From Pseudo-nitzschia pungens (lineage: Eukaryota; Bacillariophyta; Bacillariophyceae; Bacillariales; Bacillariaceae), in the NCBI GenBank assembly GCA_037355855.1, contig CM074762.1, forward strand, positions 124,001-188,000: DNA of 64,000 nucleotides. Direction: 5' to 3'. This document shows positions 43,543-54,086 of the stretch, one piece after another. The position numbers and the translations under genes were made by a program. The notes beneath the pieces were generated by a model. It was not told the origin of the DNA. It was given only the letters and a program-made list of their open reading frames with translations, and did no database searches. How positions within the stretch are numbered: position 1 is the first letter of the stretch; each line of letters begins with the position of its first letter.

Positions 43543-44159
43543 GTGTTAACTTGAAACCTGAAGTATTAGTCTTCCGGTAATTTACGTCGTGCAGTCTTTT
43601 TTAACAATCTTATTGGTGAGTATATTTTCAGCATTGAGTATCATGGTATGACTACTACAATTACTCCTCGTATGTTCAATGCTCAATGTTCTCAGTTCAC
43701 CACTGTTCAATTCATAATGTTTCTTTCTTGTATTGGTGGTAGTACTACTACGAAATAGGTTACAACAACAACAACAACTACTACTACTAGTACAACAAGG
43801 CAGTGATTGCCGGTGCTGGTGGTTCGAAATAGACGAGGAGGAAGAAGGCAACAAGAAGTTCTTTTCTTGTTGTTTGTCTTTCATCTTCTTGCTTTGTGCT
43901 GGTGATAGGAATGCAGCACTACTAGTAGCATTCCTACCTAGCAAGAAGTCCCAAGATGAAGATCATATTCACCGGAAGGTATGGGTGGTTGTGCTACTCT
44001 GGTGGTGCCCTGGATGAATCTGAAACTAGTATATCTAGTATCTGAAACTCCTTTGTTATCTATCCTTAGTTGATTCGAGGCTCATCCCTAGATAAATCCA
44101 TTAGTACCATCACTTGTAGATTACTAGTAGTATCTACTACCTAGATCTAGTATGCTTGC
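43543..44159. other. Intergenic region, no supported gene
   Basis: ACT/AGT triplet-rich patches (43735-43800 and 44025-44150) dominate. Two short open frames on opposite strands overlap each other and show no domain. Confidence 0.5.
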
Positions 44160-45720
44160 CGCCCCTATGGGTATATCGACGCTTTTGCTGGATGAATATC
44201 TTATTTCGGAGTATTGATCTGTCGGCTCCTCGCGTCCCCTGAGTAATGATCGATCTGTTTTTTGCATCCTCGCCATGCGTCCTCTGAGTATCGATAGATC
44301 TGGTTTTTGTATCCTTGCCTCGCGTCCCCGTATCGATCGATCTATTGTTTCGGAGCGTCGGAGTATCGCCTGGTGTCGCATGCGTATTGGAATCATGTCC
44401 CTTGCGTCTTCTGAGCATAGATCGATTTATTTTTATCGGAGTATCGCCAGCCGTCCCCTGTAAATTTGCTGTTGCTGTTTGCTGTCCCCTGTCGATCGAC
44501 GCCGTGCTGCTGTCCCTTGTAGAACAATGCGTTGCTGTTCACCGCATATCGACGCTTTGCTGCTGTCCCTTGTAGAACAATGCGTTGCTGTTCAACTCAT
44601 ATCGACGCTTTGCTGTTGTCCCCTGTAGATCAAGGTGTTGCTGCCCATCGTATATCGATCCCTTGCACCTTGCGTCACCCCGAGTATGGTTCGATCTATT
44701 TTTATTGGAGTGTCGCATTTCCTCGCGTCCCATGAGTATGAATCGATTTGTTTTTATGCAAGTGTTGTTGACAGTATAGCGCCTTGCGTCCTCTGAGTCT
44801 TAATGAATCGATCTGTTTTTGTATCGATATGTTTTCACGGAGTATCGATATACTATCCCCTCACGTTTCCTGAGCATAGATCGATCTATTATTTGCATAC
44901 TCGCCTCGCATCCTCTGAGTATGGATCGATCTGTTTATGCATCCTCGCCTCGCGTCCCCTGAGTATGGATCGATTGATTCTCTTTTTTTATATGAATGTC
45001 CCCTCGCCTTGCTCGTGTCCTGGTATTTATCGATCTTCTCTTTCGTAGTATCGATGTATCGCCTCGCGTTCCCTGACTATGGATCCATCTGCTTTTATCC
45101 GCGCGCTATCACCCGTAGACGGAACGATTTCTTTTTATCGGCGTATTGCTGCTGTCCCCTGTAGATCGACGCTGTGCTGCGGCTTGGTGCTGATCCCCAC
45201 TGTATCTTGGCTGCTCTTGGGTATCTATATACAGTGCAAAAACAACGCATCAAACCCAGGAAAATCCCTGTGCGTTATTTGCTGCTTGGTGCTCCCCTGT
45301 ATTATCGATGCTTTCCTGCTGCTTGCTGCTAGCTGCTCCCCCCCCCTGTACTGTTCATCTAGGACGATGCTGCGGTATTTTTTGGCGGTACAAAAGCAAC
45401 GCGTCGAACCTAGGGAAACCCAGTAGCCTTACGTTATTTGCTGGTTGGTGCTTGCCGTCCCCCTGTATACCGACGCTTTGCTAATGCTTGCTGCTCCCCC
45501 CGTCCTCTTTGTCCGGGGCGATGCTAGGGTATCTCTTTACAGTACATCATCCAAGCGTCGAACCTAGAAAAATCCCTGCAGTTGTTTGCTGCTTGCTGCT
45601 TGCTGTCCCCTTTACATCGACGCTTTGCTGCTACCCATGTACTGTTTCTCTGGGGAGATGCTGGGGTGTGATTCCGCGGTACATAATCTAAGCGTCGAAC
45701 GTAGCGAAACTACTCGTTGT
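44160..45720. repeat. Degenerate minisatellite block of several related families
   Basis: From about 44190 to 45110, diverged units of roughly 45-60 bp contain CCTCGCGTCCCCTGAGTAT and GATCGATCTGTTTTT. Around 44460-44660 a related unit of about 53 bp contains CATATCGACGCTTTGCTGCT and TGTCCC-TGTAGA. From 45225 to 45720 three or four units of about 140 bp share CAACGC-TCGAACC-AG-AAA and TTTGCTGCTTG. Open frames through it are short and Ile/Asp/Arg/Ser-biased, as expected from repeats. Confidence 0.8.
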
Positions 45721-46852
45721 TAGCATCGCTGATACTCGCTGCTTGCTGCTTGCTGCCATCTTGTTATTGCAGTTTGCAAATGCTTCGATCGTCCTGTTGC
45801 ATCATGATGTTTGTGTGGGTTGCGGGTTGTTGCTGCGGAAATTATTAACTTAGTGCATTTCCAAAGGAGCAAAAATTTTCGCGGGTCCAAAGAAACGTGG
45901 AATACGTACTACGTGTAAGGTTTACCGGTACAAGTGCAGTAACTAGTTCTTCGTATTTCAATTTTGTATGATCCTAGTACAAAAGGTGTATAAACCATGT
46001 AGAAAAATAATTATTGTCGTATCTTTACGAAGCAATGCCTGTAGCAACGTGAATATATTATGGTATGATTTATACGTATGATAATTATCACAAGATGAAG
46101 CTAGAGAACAACTCTGCAACTCTGTAATTCTACCGGTACGTACCTGATACGAGTATCTGGTAAGGTTAAGGTTACCGGTACTAGTACTTTTGAGAGTTTT
46201 ACCGGTACGAGTACGAACTTTTGGTACTATACCGTACGTACGAGTAGTACAGTGAGATTACCAGAGCTCGTCATGCCGAAGAAAGGGACGACAACTGACA
46301 ATTAGACAATGTCAAATGATAGAATACAGATTAGAATATCCTACTCCTCCTCGTCGACGAGAACGCAATCGTTGTACGAAGTATATCAAGTAAGTTACCA
46401 TATCAATCAGCAATCCAATTCGTGCCAGGACAAGACGTTGGCATCCAACGAGCGCCGCGAAGATACGAAGGAAGATCCGCACCATTGTGAATTTCCCGTT
46501 CCGAGTTCGTTGTTTCGAATTGTGAATCAATCATCGATACGATACGATACGATACGGTACAATCCGTTCACCCGAGTTGAGAGTCATTCTTTCCGAATCA
46601 TTGGATTGGGCATCCACCAAAGACTTAGTGCAAAGTACAAGCACGAAGCAATTGATGATTGATAATCGATACTTCGTTATTGATTCCGAGAACGCCAAAG
46701 AACACGAAACGAAACGAAACGAAACGAAATTTGAACATTGGAACACTGTCATAATTTCAATACTCTACACCAGAACCAATCAACCAATCAACCAACCAAT
46801 CAACCAACCAATCATCCAACCAATCATCCAATCATCCACACAATAACCAGCA
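45721..46852. other. Region upstream of TRAPPC1
   Basis: No gene. It contains GGTAAGGTTAAGGTTACC (46159-46176), a (GATAC)4 run (46536-46555), a (GAAAC)4-5 run (46706-46728) and CAACCAATCA-type repeats (about 46778-46838) ending just before the ATG. Confidence 0.6.
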
Positions 46853-47638
46853 ATGGCGGTCCATTCCTTTCACGTCTTCGATCGCAAGGGCCAGACCCTC
46901 TTTACCAAGCGCTACGGAGGAAGCAGCAAGGCCCTCTCGGACGGCAGCAAAAAGAGCAGCCAAAACAACAGAAAGAACGAGGATGCCGAGCAGCTCTCGG
47001 AGCAGCGCAAGCTGGTGTTTGGAATGCTCTTTAGTCTGAGGGAACTCTCCGGAAGCCTCTCTCCGTCGGAGGGACCCGGGGACCTGCAGGTGGTGAAGAC
47101 GGGGGCGTCTTTTCTGTACCACTACGAGACGGTATCGGGCCTCCGCTTTGTCCTGTATGCATCTACTCCGGAGTACTCGTACACGCATGGTGGTGGTCTC
47201 GGAAGCGGCGGCAGCGGCGGCAACAGCAGCAACCACGGTTCCGTCGGAGGAGAAACGGGGGGAGGAGCCTCCCTCCCGCAGGCGTCGGCGTCGAACTCGG
47301 CGGTGGGAGGTTCGGGTGCTGCCGGTGGTGGCAGTGGTGCCGGTGGCGGTGGCGGTATGCCAAACAACCAAGCGACGACGACGCACCAGGACGCCACCGG
47401 GAGCGGGGGCCTTTCCGGAGGCGCGGCCGCGGGAGGATCCTCCTCCCACGGCAGCAAGAAGGAAGCGAACGCCTCGGACGTGCGGAATTCCCTTCGGCAC
47501 ATTTACGAAACGCTGTGGGTGGGTTGCGTGGTCCGATCGCCCATGTACCGGCCCACAAAGGCCCGGGAGAGCATTGCCGCAACGGGATTCGAGGCGGAGC
47601 TGGACAAGTACCTCAAGCAAAAGACGTGGTTTCGCTGA
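46853..47638 (+). CDS. TRAPPC1: TRAPP complex subunit TRAPPC1/Bet5
   Basis: A 261-residue longin-type subunit of the TRAPP tethering complex, which acts in ER-Golgi traffic as part of a Rab GEF. The N-terminus MAVHSFHVFDRKGQTLF, then LVFGMLFSLRELSGSLSP, FLYHYETVSGLRFVLYAS and the C-terminal half VRNSLRHIYETLWVGCVVRSP...LDKYLKQKTWF follow the Bet5 pattern closely. A Gly/Ser/Asn-rich insert of about 100 residues (112-208) separates two core strands, so the protein is nearly twice the usual 140-160 residues. A second short insert (24-48) lies after the first hairpin. No intron is needed. The start is supported by the family's MxVHxxxxFDR N-terminus. Confidence 0.9.
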   Translation: MAVHSFHVFDRKGQTLFTKRYGGSSKALSDGSKKSSQNNRKNEDAEQLSEQRKLVFGMLFSLRELSGSLSPSEGPGDLQVVKTGASFLYHYETVSGLRFVLYASTPEYSYTHGGGLGSGGSGGNSSNHGSVGGETGGGASLPQASASNSAVGGSGAAGGGSGAGGGGGMPNNQATTTHQDATGSGGLSGGAAAGGSSSHGSKKEANASDVRNSLRHIYETLWVGCVVRSPMYRPTKARESIAATGFEAELDKYLKQKTWFR

Positions 47639-48917
47639 GTGGTGCCCAATGAATGACTGAATGAATGAATGAATGAATCTGCTTGTGATGCATTGCATTG
47701 TTTTGCATTGCAATGCAGTGTGTTCTGTTCTGTTCTGTTCTGTTTTGTTTCTGTGTTCCATTCTATAACATCATTCGATTTGCGAGAAACCAATCCAACC
47801 CGGATTGGAGAGCCGCACTTTAAGAATGCTGCATCATTCTCTGTTCTATTGTACAAAAGTGGTCCGGCCAATTGGGGCGACTTCCGGCATGGATACTCTA
47901 TTACTACTAGAATAGAACAATGGGTGTCGTAGTATGATATTATCATTATTATTATACCAGTTGATGGAGTGATTACGTCTATAAAAATTCATTACAGTAT
48001 ATTTTTGCATACGGAAAAAAGTTCGTTTTGAACACTTTGAATTGTGCCTCGCATTGAATGATTCTTTCAATCAATTAATATCTGTGTTGCAAATGCGTAA
48101 GGTTTACTTGCAATGTGTCGTCGGCATTTTATAACACTGCGGTGCGGTTTACGGTTTTTGTACGGCATATTGTAATGTGGTTTCGAACGATCAACATTTC
48201 AATCTGTACATGTATGTCCCCGTTGAGTGTTTTAGGATAAAAGTCCCCAATTCCTTCCTTTCGCTTCCTGGCAAGGGAAAGTGAACGGAAAGCGGAACGA
48301 ACTACAACACGCTTCAACCTGGCCCCCGAATCAATCTCGCACATTGCATCATAGCAATGCAAAAAACTCCCCGACAAGTCCTTCTTGCGTGTCCGTTTTG
48401 AACCCACCAAACAATGCGATTTTTCTTTTGCACGGCGAGGGGGTCTGTCCCGACAAGCGACTCGTAGCTTGCGTGAATAATAATTACGAGACCGTCGTTT
48501 TCTTTCTCTTCGCGGGATATTCCGAGCGAGAGCGAGAGTGAGCGGAGGGAGGAGTCACCACCGCGAGAGACGAGATGCGACGGGAGTTTTGAACCCAAGC
48601 AACACTCTCCGCAACGGACAAAACCGCAACGTTCCCGATGCTCTCGCGTTTGCTGCAGAGTTTCCTCTTGCTTTCGCTTTTTGCCGCTGGTGACAGAGCT
48701 CGGGGTGCGTGCAATGCAGAGGCAAAGCAAGGAACGACAACGCACGGCATGGCGTGACGCGGCGCAACCATTCTTTCCTGCGACTGCTTCCTGCCCATTG
48801 GGAATGATTTGTTCGGTCGGACTCGGATCGAGCTCGGAAGAACGGGAAACGGACTGCGTGCAGTGGGGAATCGGAAACCGGATTTAATTTTTCCATTGCT
48901 CTCTTTCTCTCTTCCCC
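47639..48917. other. Convergent intergenic region TRAPPC1/YEATS
   Basis: No gene recognised. GAATGAAT repeats (47655-47680) and a GTTCT pentanucleotide run (about 47722-47745) follow the TRAPPC1 stop. Confidence 0.55.
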
Positions 48918-50795
48918 CTAAGGTCTCTTTGGCGCGGCCGATCCGGAAGGAACCGTCGAAACCACAGGCGTGGCACCGCTGCTCGCGGTCGCCGCCACCG
49001 CGGCTCCCTTTTTCGTAGTGGCGGCGGTCGCAGTTGCCGCCGCCGCCGCAGCAGCAGCTGCTGCCGCCGTCTTGGCAGCGGCCGCCGCTGCCGCTTTGGT
49101 GGTCTTGGAGGAGGATCCCCCCCCGGCGGTCTTGCTCGTCGTTCCCTTTTTGGAGCTTGCCGTTGTGGAGGTGGAGGTGGATCCCCCCGTCTTGCTCGAG
49201 GCGGTCTTCGTCTTTTTGCCGGAAGCACCCGCCGCCGGACTCGACGCCGACGTCGCAGTCGATGCATTGGTGCCCGAACCGGCCGATCGTGCCTTTTTGA
49301 TTCGCTTGCGGGGGGGCTCGCCGCTGCCGCTCTTCGAAGCAGCAGCACCGGACTGGTGGTTGGTCGACGCCTGTTGTTTTTGTTGTTTCGTCTGTTTCGT
49401 CGACGTCGACTGCTGTCGAGTCGTCTGCTGCTGGGAGGAAGCAGCAGCAGCAGCAGCAGCAGCAGCTACAAGGCTCTTGTCAACGGCCGTGATTTCGTCC
49501 TGCACCCTGGCGAATCGTTCCTTCACGCGCTGGAGCTCTCCCTTCAAGAATTTCTGAGCGGCAATCAGCGCCAGGAAATCGTTCCCGTCCGAGTAGACCG
49601 TGTCCGTGCCGGTGCCCCTTTTCGGCATTTTGTTTTGGAGCTTCTGGTTGGCATTGGCATTGGCATTGGCATTGGTGGTGGCGCCCGAAGTGGCTGTTCC
49701 ACCGCCGGCCAGTTGGAGATCATCGCTGCCGCCGACGGCACCCGTTTCGTCGCCAACCCCCATTCTTCCACTACCACTGCCACTGCCACTGCCACCGCTC
49801 GGCACCGCCGCTAGCTGCGTGAGGGCCCGAAAAAAGGACTCGGTCGGATCCGTAAACACGACCTCGTCGTAGGTTTCCGACACCACTGGCACCTCGGTGC
49901 TCTGCTGCTGGTTCGATGGTTGCAGCTGGTGCTGCTGATGATTGTTTTGGTTGTTTGGGTTCGATGATTGGTTCTGGTTCGATGATTGGTTCTGTTTGTT
50001 CGGCTGCAGATTTTGTTGCTGCTGCGCGGTTCCGCTTGCTTTCGTGGTTGTTGTTGTCGTTGTTGATGTCGTTGCTGTTGTTGTCATCGGTGCCGGTGCC
50101 GGCGGATAGAGCTTGAGCGCGTGGTGGACAATCGTCGTCTGCTCGGTAGGATCCGCCCAGTGGATCCGGATCTGAGCCTCGAACTCGCCCCAGCCCCGCT
50201 CCGTCACGGTGTAGGGGGGACTCGTCAGTTCCCTCGTCGGCTGGGCAAAGGACGGGTGGAGCTGAAAGACGACCTTGGAAATAACGGAGGAATTCAGATC
50301 CAGATTGTGACTCGGATTGAGATCGAGATCGCCGGTGCTGTTGTTGTTTGAGTTCTTGCTCCTCGAGTTGTTGTTGTTGTTGGTGTTATTGCTATTGCGA
50401 GTGTTATTTTTATTCTTATCATTGTAACAGCTTGCACCCCGGACAAAAAGCGTCCACTCGTGCGTCTGGAGCTCGTCGGCCTTGGTGCCGAGGTAGTAGG
50501 CAACGCTTCCGTAGACGATCGGGAGGCAGGCGGTGGTATTGGAGAGCCGCCGCATCGAAGCAGAAGACGTCGTCGTCGTCGTCATCCCAGTCGTCGAAGA
50601 TTGCGGCACAGCCTTCCCGGAGGATCCGAAAGCGTTGCCTATTCCCGTTCCGCCCGCGCCTCCCGATGTCGCCAAGCTGGATCCGGGCTGTCCTCCCACC
50701 GTCAGGGCCGCTGCACCACTGCTGCTGCCGCTGGTATCGGGAATGGCACCGGCTGTAGCGGTGGCGACGGTAGTAGTTGCGTTGGACGCTGCCAT
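48918..50795 (-). CDS. YEATS-domain protein (GAS41/Yaf9-like)
   Basis: A 625-residue nuclear chromatin reader. The YEATS domain spans about 92-231: IVYGSVAYYLG, THEWTLFVRG, VVFQLHPSFAQPTR, PPYTVTERGWGEFEAQIRIHW and HALKLYP; W202 in the GWGEF motif is the position that helps form the acyl-lysine cage in GAS41. An Asn-rich insert (about 125-170) splits the domain between strands. A coiled-coil segment (ALIAAQKFLKGELQRVKERF) near residue 400 recalls the GAS41/Yaf9 C-terminal helix that joins SWR1/NuA4-type complexes. The remaining C-terminus is a Lys/Ala/Ser/Thr-rich basic tail, possibly DNA-binding, with poly-Ala and poly-Gln runs. The ATG at 50795 is the first in frame. Confidence 0.88.
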   Translation of the reverse strand: MAASNATTTVATATAGAIPDTSGSSSGAAALTVGGQPGSSLATSGGAGGTGIGNAFGSSGKAVPQSSTTGMTTTTTSSASMRRLSNTTACLPIVYGSVAYYLGTKADELQTHEWTLFVRGASCYNDKNKNNTRNSNNTNNNNNSRSKNSNNNSTGDLDLNPSHNLDLNSSVISKVVFQLHPSFAQPTRELTSPPYTVTERGWGEFEAQIRIHWADPTEQTTIVHHALKLYPPAPAPMTTTATTSTTTTTTTKASGTAQQQQNLQPNKQNQSSNQNQSSNPNNQNNHQQHQLQPSNQQQSTEVPVVSETYDEVVFTDPTESFFRALTQLAAVPSGGSGSGSGSGRMGVGDETGAVGGSDDLQLAGGGTATSGATTNANANANANQKLQNKMPKRGTGTDTVYSDGNDFLALIAAQKFLKGELQRVKERFARVQDEITAVDKSLVAAAAAAAAASSQQQTTRQQSTSTKQTKQQKQQASTNHQSGAAASKSGSGEPPRKRIKKARSAGSGTNASTATSASSPAAGASGKKTKTASSKTGGSTSTSTTASSKKGTTSKTAGGGSSSKTTKAAAAAAAKTAAAAAAAAAAATATAATTKKGAAVAATASSGATPVVSTVPSGSAAPKRP

Positions 50796-50936
50796 GGTCG
50801 GGCTGTGAGCCTTGGAGTAGTTTTTGTTTCTGGATTCTGGATTGGATTGATTGCGTTGCTGCTTACTGCCTAAGATTTACTATCTTTTTATGCTTTAACG
50901 AAACTATGTTCATTCGATTCATGCTGTAAAAAGTAT

Positions 50937-51343
50937 TGAGTGATTCCCGGAATTACATATTACGTTTTTAGGCGTTCATATCTTAGGTAAAAAACATTCC
51001 CGGAATAACCAGACTCGTATATCTGATTCAAATGTTCATATAACCTTGTAGTGCCGTCTGTCCGACTACAAGCGTGCATAAAAATAGATGGAATTTAAAA
51101 ATCAAAAATTTGACACGTGTAATCAAACATGTGTGACGACGCGGACAAAAAATAAGTAGATGCGCCGGTTGGCAGTTAATAGAGGATTTTGGTTTCTTTG
51201 GACAAGATTCCAAATTCCAAAATAGGCCTCGTGCGTTGAGACAAATCTAGTTCTTCCGTTGGGTGCGCAATTTTTATATGTGTTTATTAATTCCGGGAAA
51301 GCTAATATGTAATACTCCGATATGTAATTCCGGGAATCACTCA
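50937..51343. mobile_element. TIR/MITE candidate, 407 bp
   Basis: A perfect 24-bp inverted repeat, TGAGTGATTCCCGGAATTAC-ATAT, occurs at 50937-50960 and, reversed, at 51320-51343. A second weaker inverted pair (CATTCCCGGAATAA near 50995 and TTAATTCCGGGAAAG near 51286) lies inside, so the ends can form a long hairpin. There is no coding capacity. I could not find a convincing target-site duplication. It sits 142 bp upstream of the YEATS start. Confidence 0.7.
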
Positions 51344-52352
51344 TTTTGAGATGATGCTCTCTCAAAATCAAAATCTTACCGAGCGGAACTAATACCGTAA
51401 TTACGGTAAGGTTACTTGAAAAGCGATTCTTGTATCTGGAGGACGTAACATACCCCCGTACAATGGGCGGACCTCGCGATTCGATTCATTCGATTGCTAT
51501 TGATTCTTGATGCTCGTACGACCGAGGAAGTTAACCTTACTACCTGAGTCTTACTCTCTCTTACCCCAACAAAAGCTGTTGCTTGTTCTTTCTTTTGGTA
51601 TTTTGCACCCCATTACTACTGGTAACCTTACTACTACTACTACTCCTATTGTTTGTGGTGTTGGCGTCCGCTCCAACAATCATGGAACCGTCACCTCCTT
51701 CTCTGTTGAGTCATGTGGTGCTGGGCGTTTGGTCTTTAACAGCAGCAGTACTAGGCAGTATTTATTCTACACATCTGTCTTTTATGATACTACAATGATA
51801 CATCCCACCATGTATCATCGTGATCGTCCCTCTTCATCAGTCGTCTTCTACTATGCAGACACTACTAGTAGTAGTATGAGGATCATTAAATTTTTTTGTA
51901 CAGTAGTTTTTGGGGGGGGTTGCTTCGTGAGATGAATACCGCAGAAACAAATTCAGAACGTTTGACAGCATTCTTCCTGCTCTTGCGCAGGTCTGTTCGG
52001 CGGCTGACCGTCGAATTCCTTGTGCCCAGCAAGAATGGATTCGAAATTATTTCTTTTCCAACATCATCGCAACAAGAAGCGACTTTGAAAGAACCCGTTC
52101 CATCCAAAGTCCATAATGGAAATAATACAACATTGACTGCTTTCTATAGTGGTATCATCATATTCTTCTAAAGCATACTCGAATGGTTCTGTCCCGAATC
52201 GTCTCGTCTCGTTGCGTCATGTTGCAGTGACTCGTGGCTTGCCGGTCGGAATTCCGTAATTTTGTGTTTCCGTTGTTTGTTTGTTTGTTTGTTTGTCTGT
52301 TCGTTCGTTCCACGTTGGTTGCACTGCACTGAAATGCACGACACTGCACTTC
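51344..52352. other. Intergenic region, no supported gene
   Basis: CGGTAAGGTTACTT (51404-51417) and TTAACCTTACT (51530-51540) occur. A plus-strand frame (51507-51935) has a low-complexity Ser/Thr-rich translation with no domain. TTTG repeats lie at about 52275-52300. Confidence 0.5.
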
Positions 52353-54086
52353 CTACCTCTGGGCCGCCCGAAGGGCCATCAACTGGTCGAGGTTCTCCTT
52401 TCCCATGGTGTCGGCCAGCTGCTCCATGATCTCCTGCTGGTCCCGGGCCGTGTTGAGCTCCTGCAGCTTGGCGGTGGCCACCTGGTAGAGCATCTTGAGG
52501 TACTTGAACCGGTCCTCGCTGGTGGTAGCAAAATCCTGGACCACCAGCTTAAAGACGCCCACCGCCTGGTCCCATTGCTTTCGCCGGGCCAGGGCGTTTC
52601 CGAGGTTGTGCAGGGCCGGCAGGCTGTTGGGCTCGACCTCGATCGACTTGGCAAAGTAGGACAGCTCGTCCTCGGTTCCCGCGTTGAGAATGCCGAGGTT
52701 GCAGTAGGCCTGTCCCAGGACCATGTTGGAGACCCCGGGCGCCCTGGTGATTTTCTCGAGGGTCTCCTTTTCTTTTTCCGTATCGCCCTGGTTGGAATAG
52801 CAGTGCGAGAGGGTTCCGAGCGCGTCCCCGTCGTTGGGGTCGATGTCGAGGCAATTCTGCATGTACTTTATGGCCTCGTCGTACTTTCCCTCTTTGTACT
52901 TGAAGGTTCCCAGGTAATACGACGATGCGGTCGACTTGGGGTTGGCCAGTCGCAGGCAATCCTCGACGACGGTCTTGGCCTTTTCGGGCTGCCCCTCTCT
53001 CTCGTAGAGCTCTGCCAGGATAGAATAGGGCGAGTCAAAACCCGGGTTGAGGGCAATGGCGCACTCCAGCGCCTCCTTGGCGGTCTGCGACGGGGTTTTC
53101 TTCGGGCAGTTGCTGACCAGCTGCCGGACGTGCTCTACCCGGCGTTTGTTCATGCAAAAACCGCCAATGATATACCGGGTCCCGCTGACGAGGGGATTTC
53201 CGCAGTGCCGGACCCCCCCCGGCCTGATGGTGCAGTGCCCGATGTCCATCTCTATGGTCTGGCTGTTGCTGGTGGTGGTGGTGCCATCACGATCAGGATC
53301 CTCTGTGACGGAGGTCAGACCCTCGACAAAGGTCCCACCCCCCTCGTAGTCGGATTTGGGATTTAGGGCAAAGGTAAACGACAGACAGCCGCCGTCGGTG
53401 TGGATCTCGGTCCGGAGGCCGGGTTCCGGTTTGTACTTGAAGAGGTATGCGTTGTCTACCACCAGGTCCGCAATGTCTTCCACAAAGTCCGGGAATTGTT
53501 TCTTGAGCAAGGGAAACATGCGGGTCCGGCATCTTTCCACGAACCACTCCCTCACGGCCGGGACGTCCTTGATCCAGAATCCCTGGATGTAGTACTGGCC
53601 GGAGGGAAGCCGAGCCGGTTCGTCGAGGGATTGGAAATACGATTCGGCCATGGCCACCACGTCGTTGCACTCCTCCTCCGAAAAGAGCGGCGTGTCGGGG
53701 TGCGTCACAAAGACGGGGGCGTTTCCCAGCTCGTCGTGAAAGTCGGGGAGCCTCCCGGGGGCGGCAACCCTGTACTCGTTGAGCTTGAGCGAGTTTCGGA
53801 GACTTTCCTCACGGGCCAGCTCCTCGGCGGTCAATTTAGTGGGCTGGTCGACGTCGTAGTGCTCGAGGGCCGATCGGACGGCGGCGTCGTGGCGGTCCTT
53901 GGCGATGGACATGTAGTTCTGGAGGCGATCCCGATCGACGTGGGACAACCAGTCGGGGCGCTGGACAGCCGACACAAAAAAGGGAACTACCGAGGACGGT
54001 TTCGTTTTCATCGAAAGGAATAGCGTGGCCACCGTTGTGGCGCAGATCACGAGTGCCCGGGAGCAAGAAAGCGTGCGCGCCCTCAT
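52353..54086 (-). CDS. Prolyl-4-hydroxylase-like 2OG-Fe(II) oxygenase with C-terminal TPRs
   Basis: A 577-residue protein. The N-terminus has a hydrophobic segment (ALVICATTVATLFLSM) that could be a signal anchor. The central domain (about 125-315) has the iron triad H229-x-D231 (TEIHTDGG) and H294 (GGVRHCGNP), with R304 (SGTRYIIGGF) as the 2-oxoglutarate-binding basic residue, and the double-strand pattern FTFALNP...GGGTFVEG. This matches the prolyl 4-hydroxylase alpha-like family, acting on peptide prolines or similar. After it, about 330-560 form TPR-like helices (LNPGFDSPYSILAELYEREG, YKEGKYDEAIKYMQNCLDID, GDALGTLSHCYSNQGDTEKE). The order catalytic-then-TPR is the reverse of animal collagen P4H. 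No intron needed. Confidence 0.88.
   Translation of the reverse strand: MRARTLSCSRALVICATTVATLFLSMKTKPSSVVPFFVSAVQRPDWLSHVDRDRLQNYMSIAKDRHDAAVRSALEHYDVDQPTKLTAEELAREESLRNSLKLNEYRVAAPGRLPDFHDELGNAPVFVTHPDTPLFSEEECNDVVAMAESYFQSLDEPARLPSGQYYIQGFWIKDVPAVREWFVERCRTRMFPLLKKQFPDFVEDIADLVVDNAYLFKYKPEPGLRTEIHTDGGCLSFTFALNPKSDYEGGGTFVEGLTSVTEDPDRDGTTTTSNSQTIEMDIGHCTIRPGGVRHCGNPLVSGTRYIIGGFCMNKRRVEHVRQLVSNCPKKTPSQTAKEALECAIALNPGFDSPYSILAELYEREGQPEKAKTVVEDCLRLANPKSTASSYYLGTFKYKEGKYDEAIKYMQNCLDIDPNDGDALGTLSHCYSNQGDTEKEKETLEKITRAPGVSNMVLGQAYCNLGILNAGTEDELSYFAKSIEVEPNSLPALHNLGNALARRKQWDQAVGVFKLVVQDFATTSEDRFKYLKMLYQVATAKLQELNTARDQQEIMEQLADTMGKENLDQLMALRAAQR

Noticed and set aside
51507..51935. 142-codon plus-strand frame
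   Set aside because: Low-complexity Ser/Thr/Tyr-rich translation over ACT repeats with no recognisable feature.
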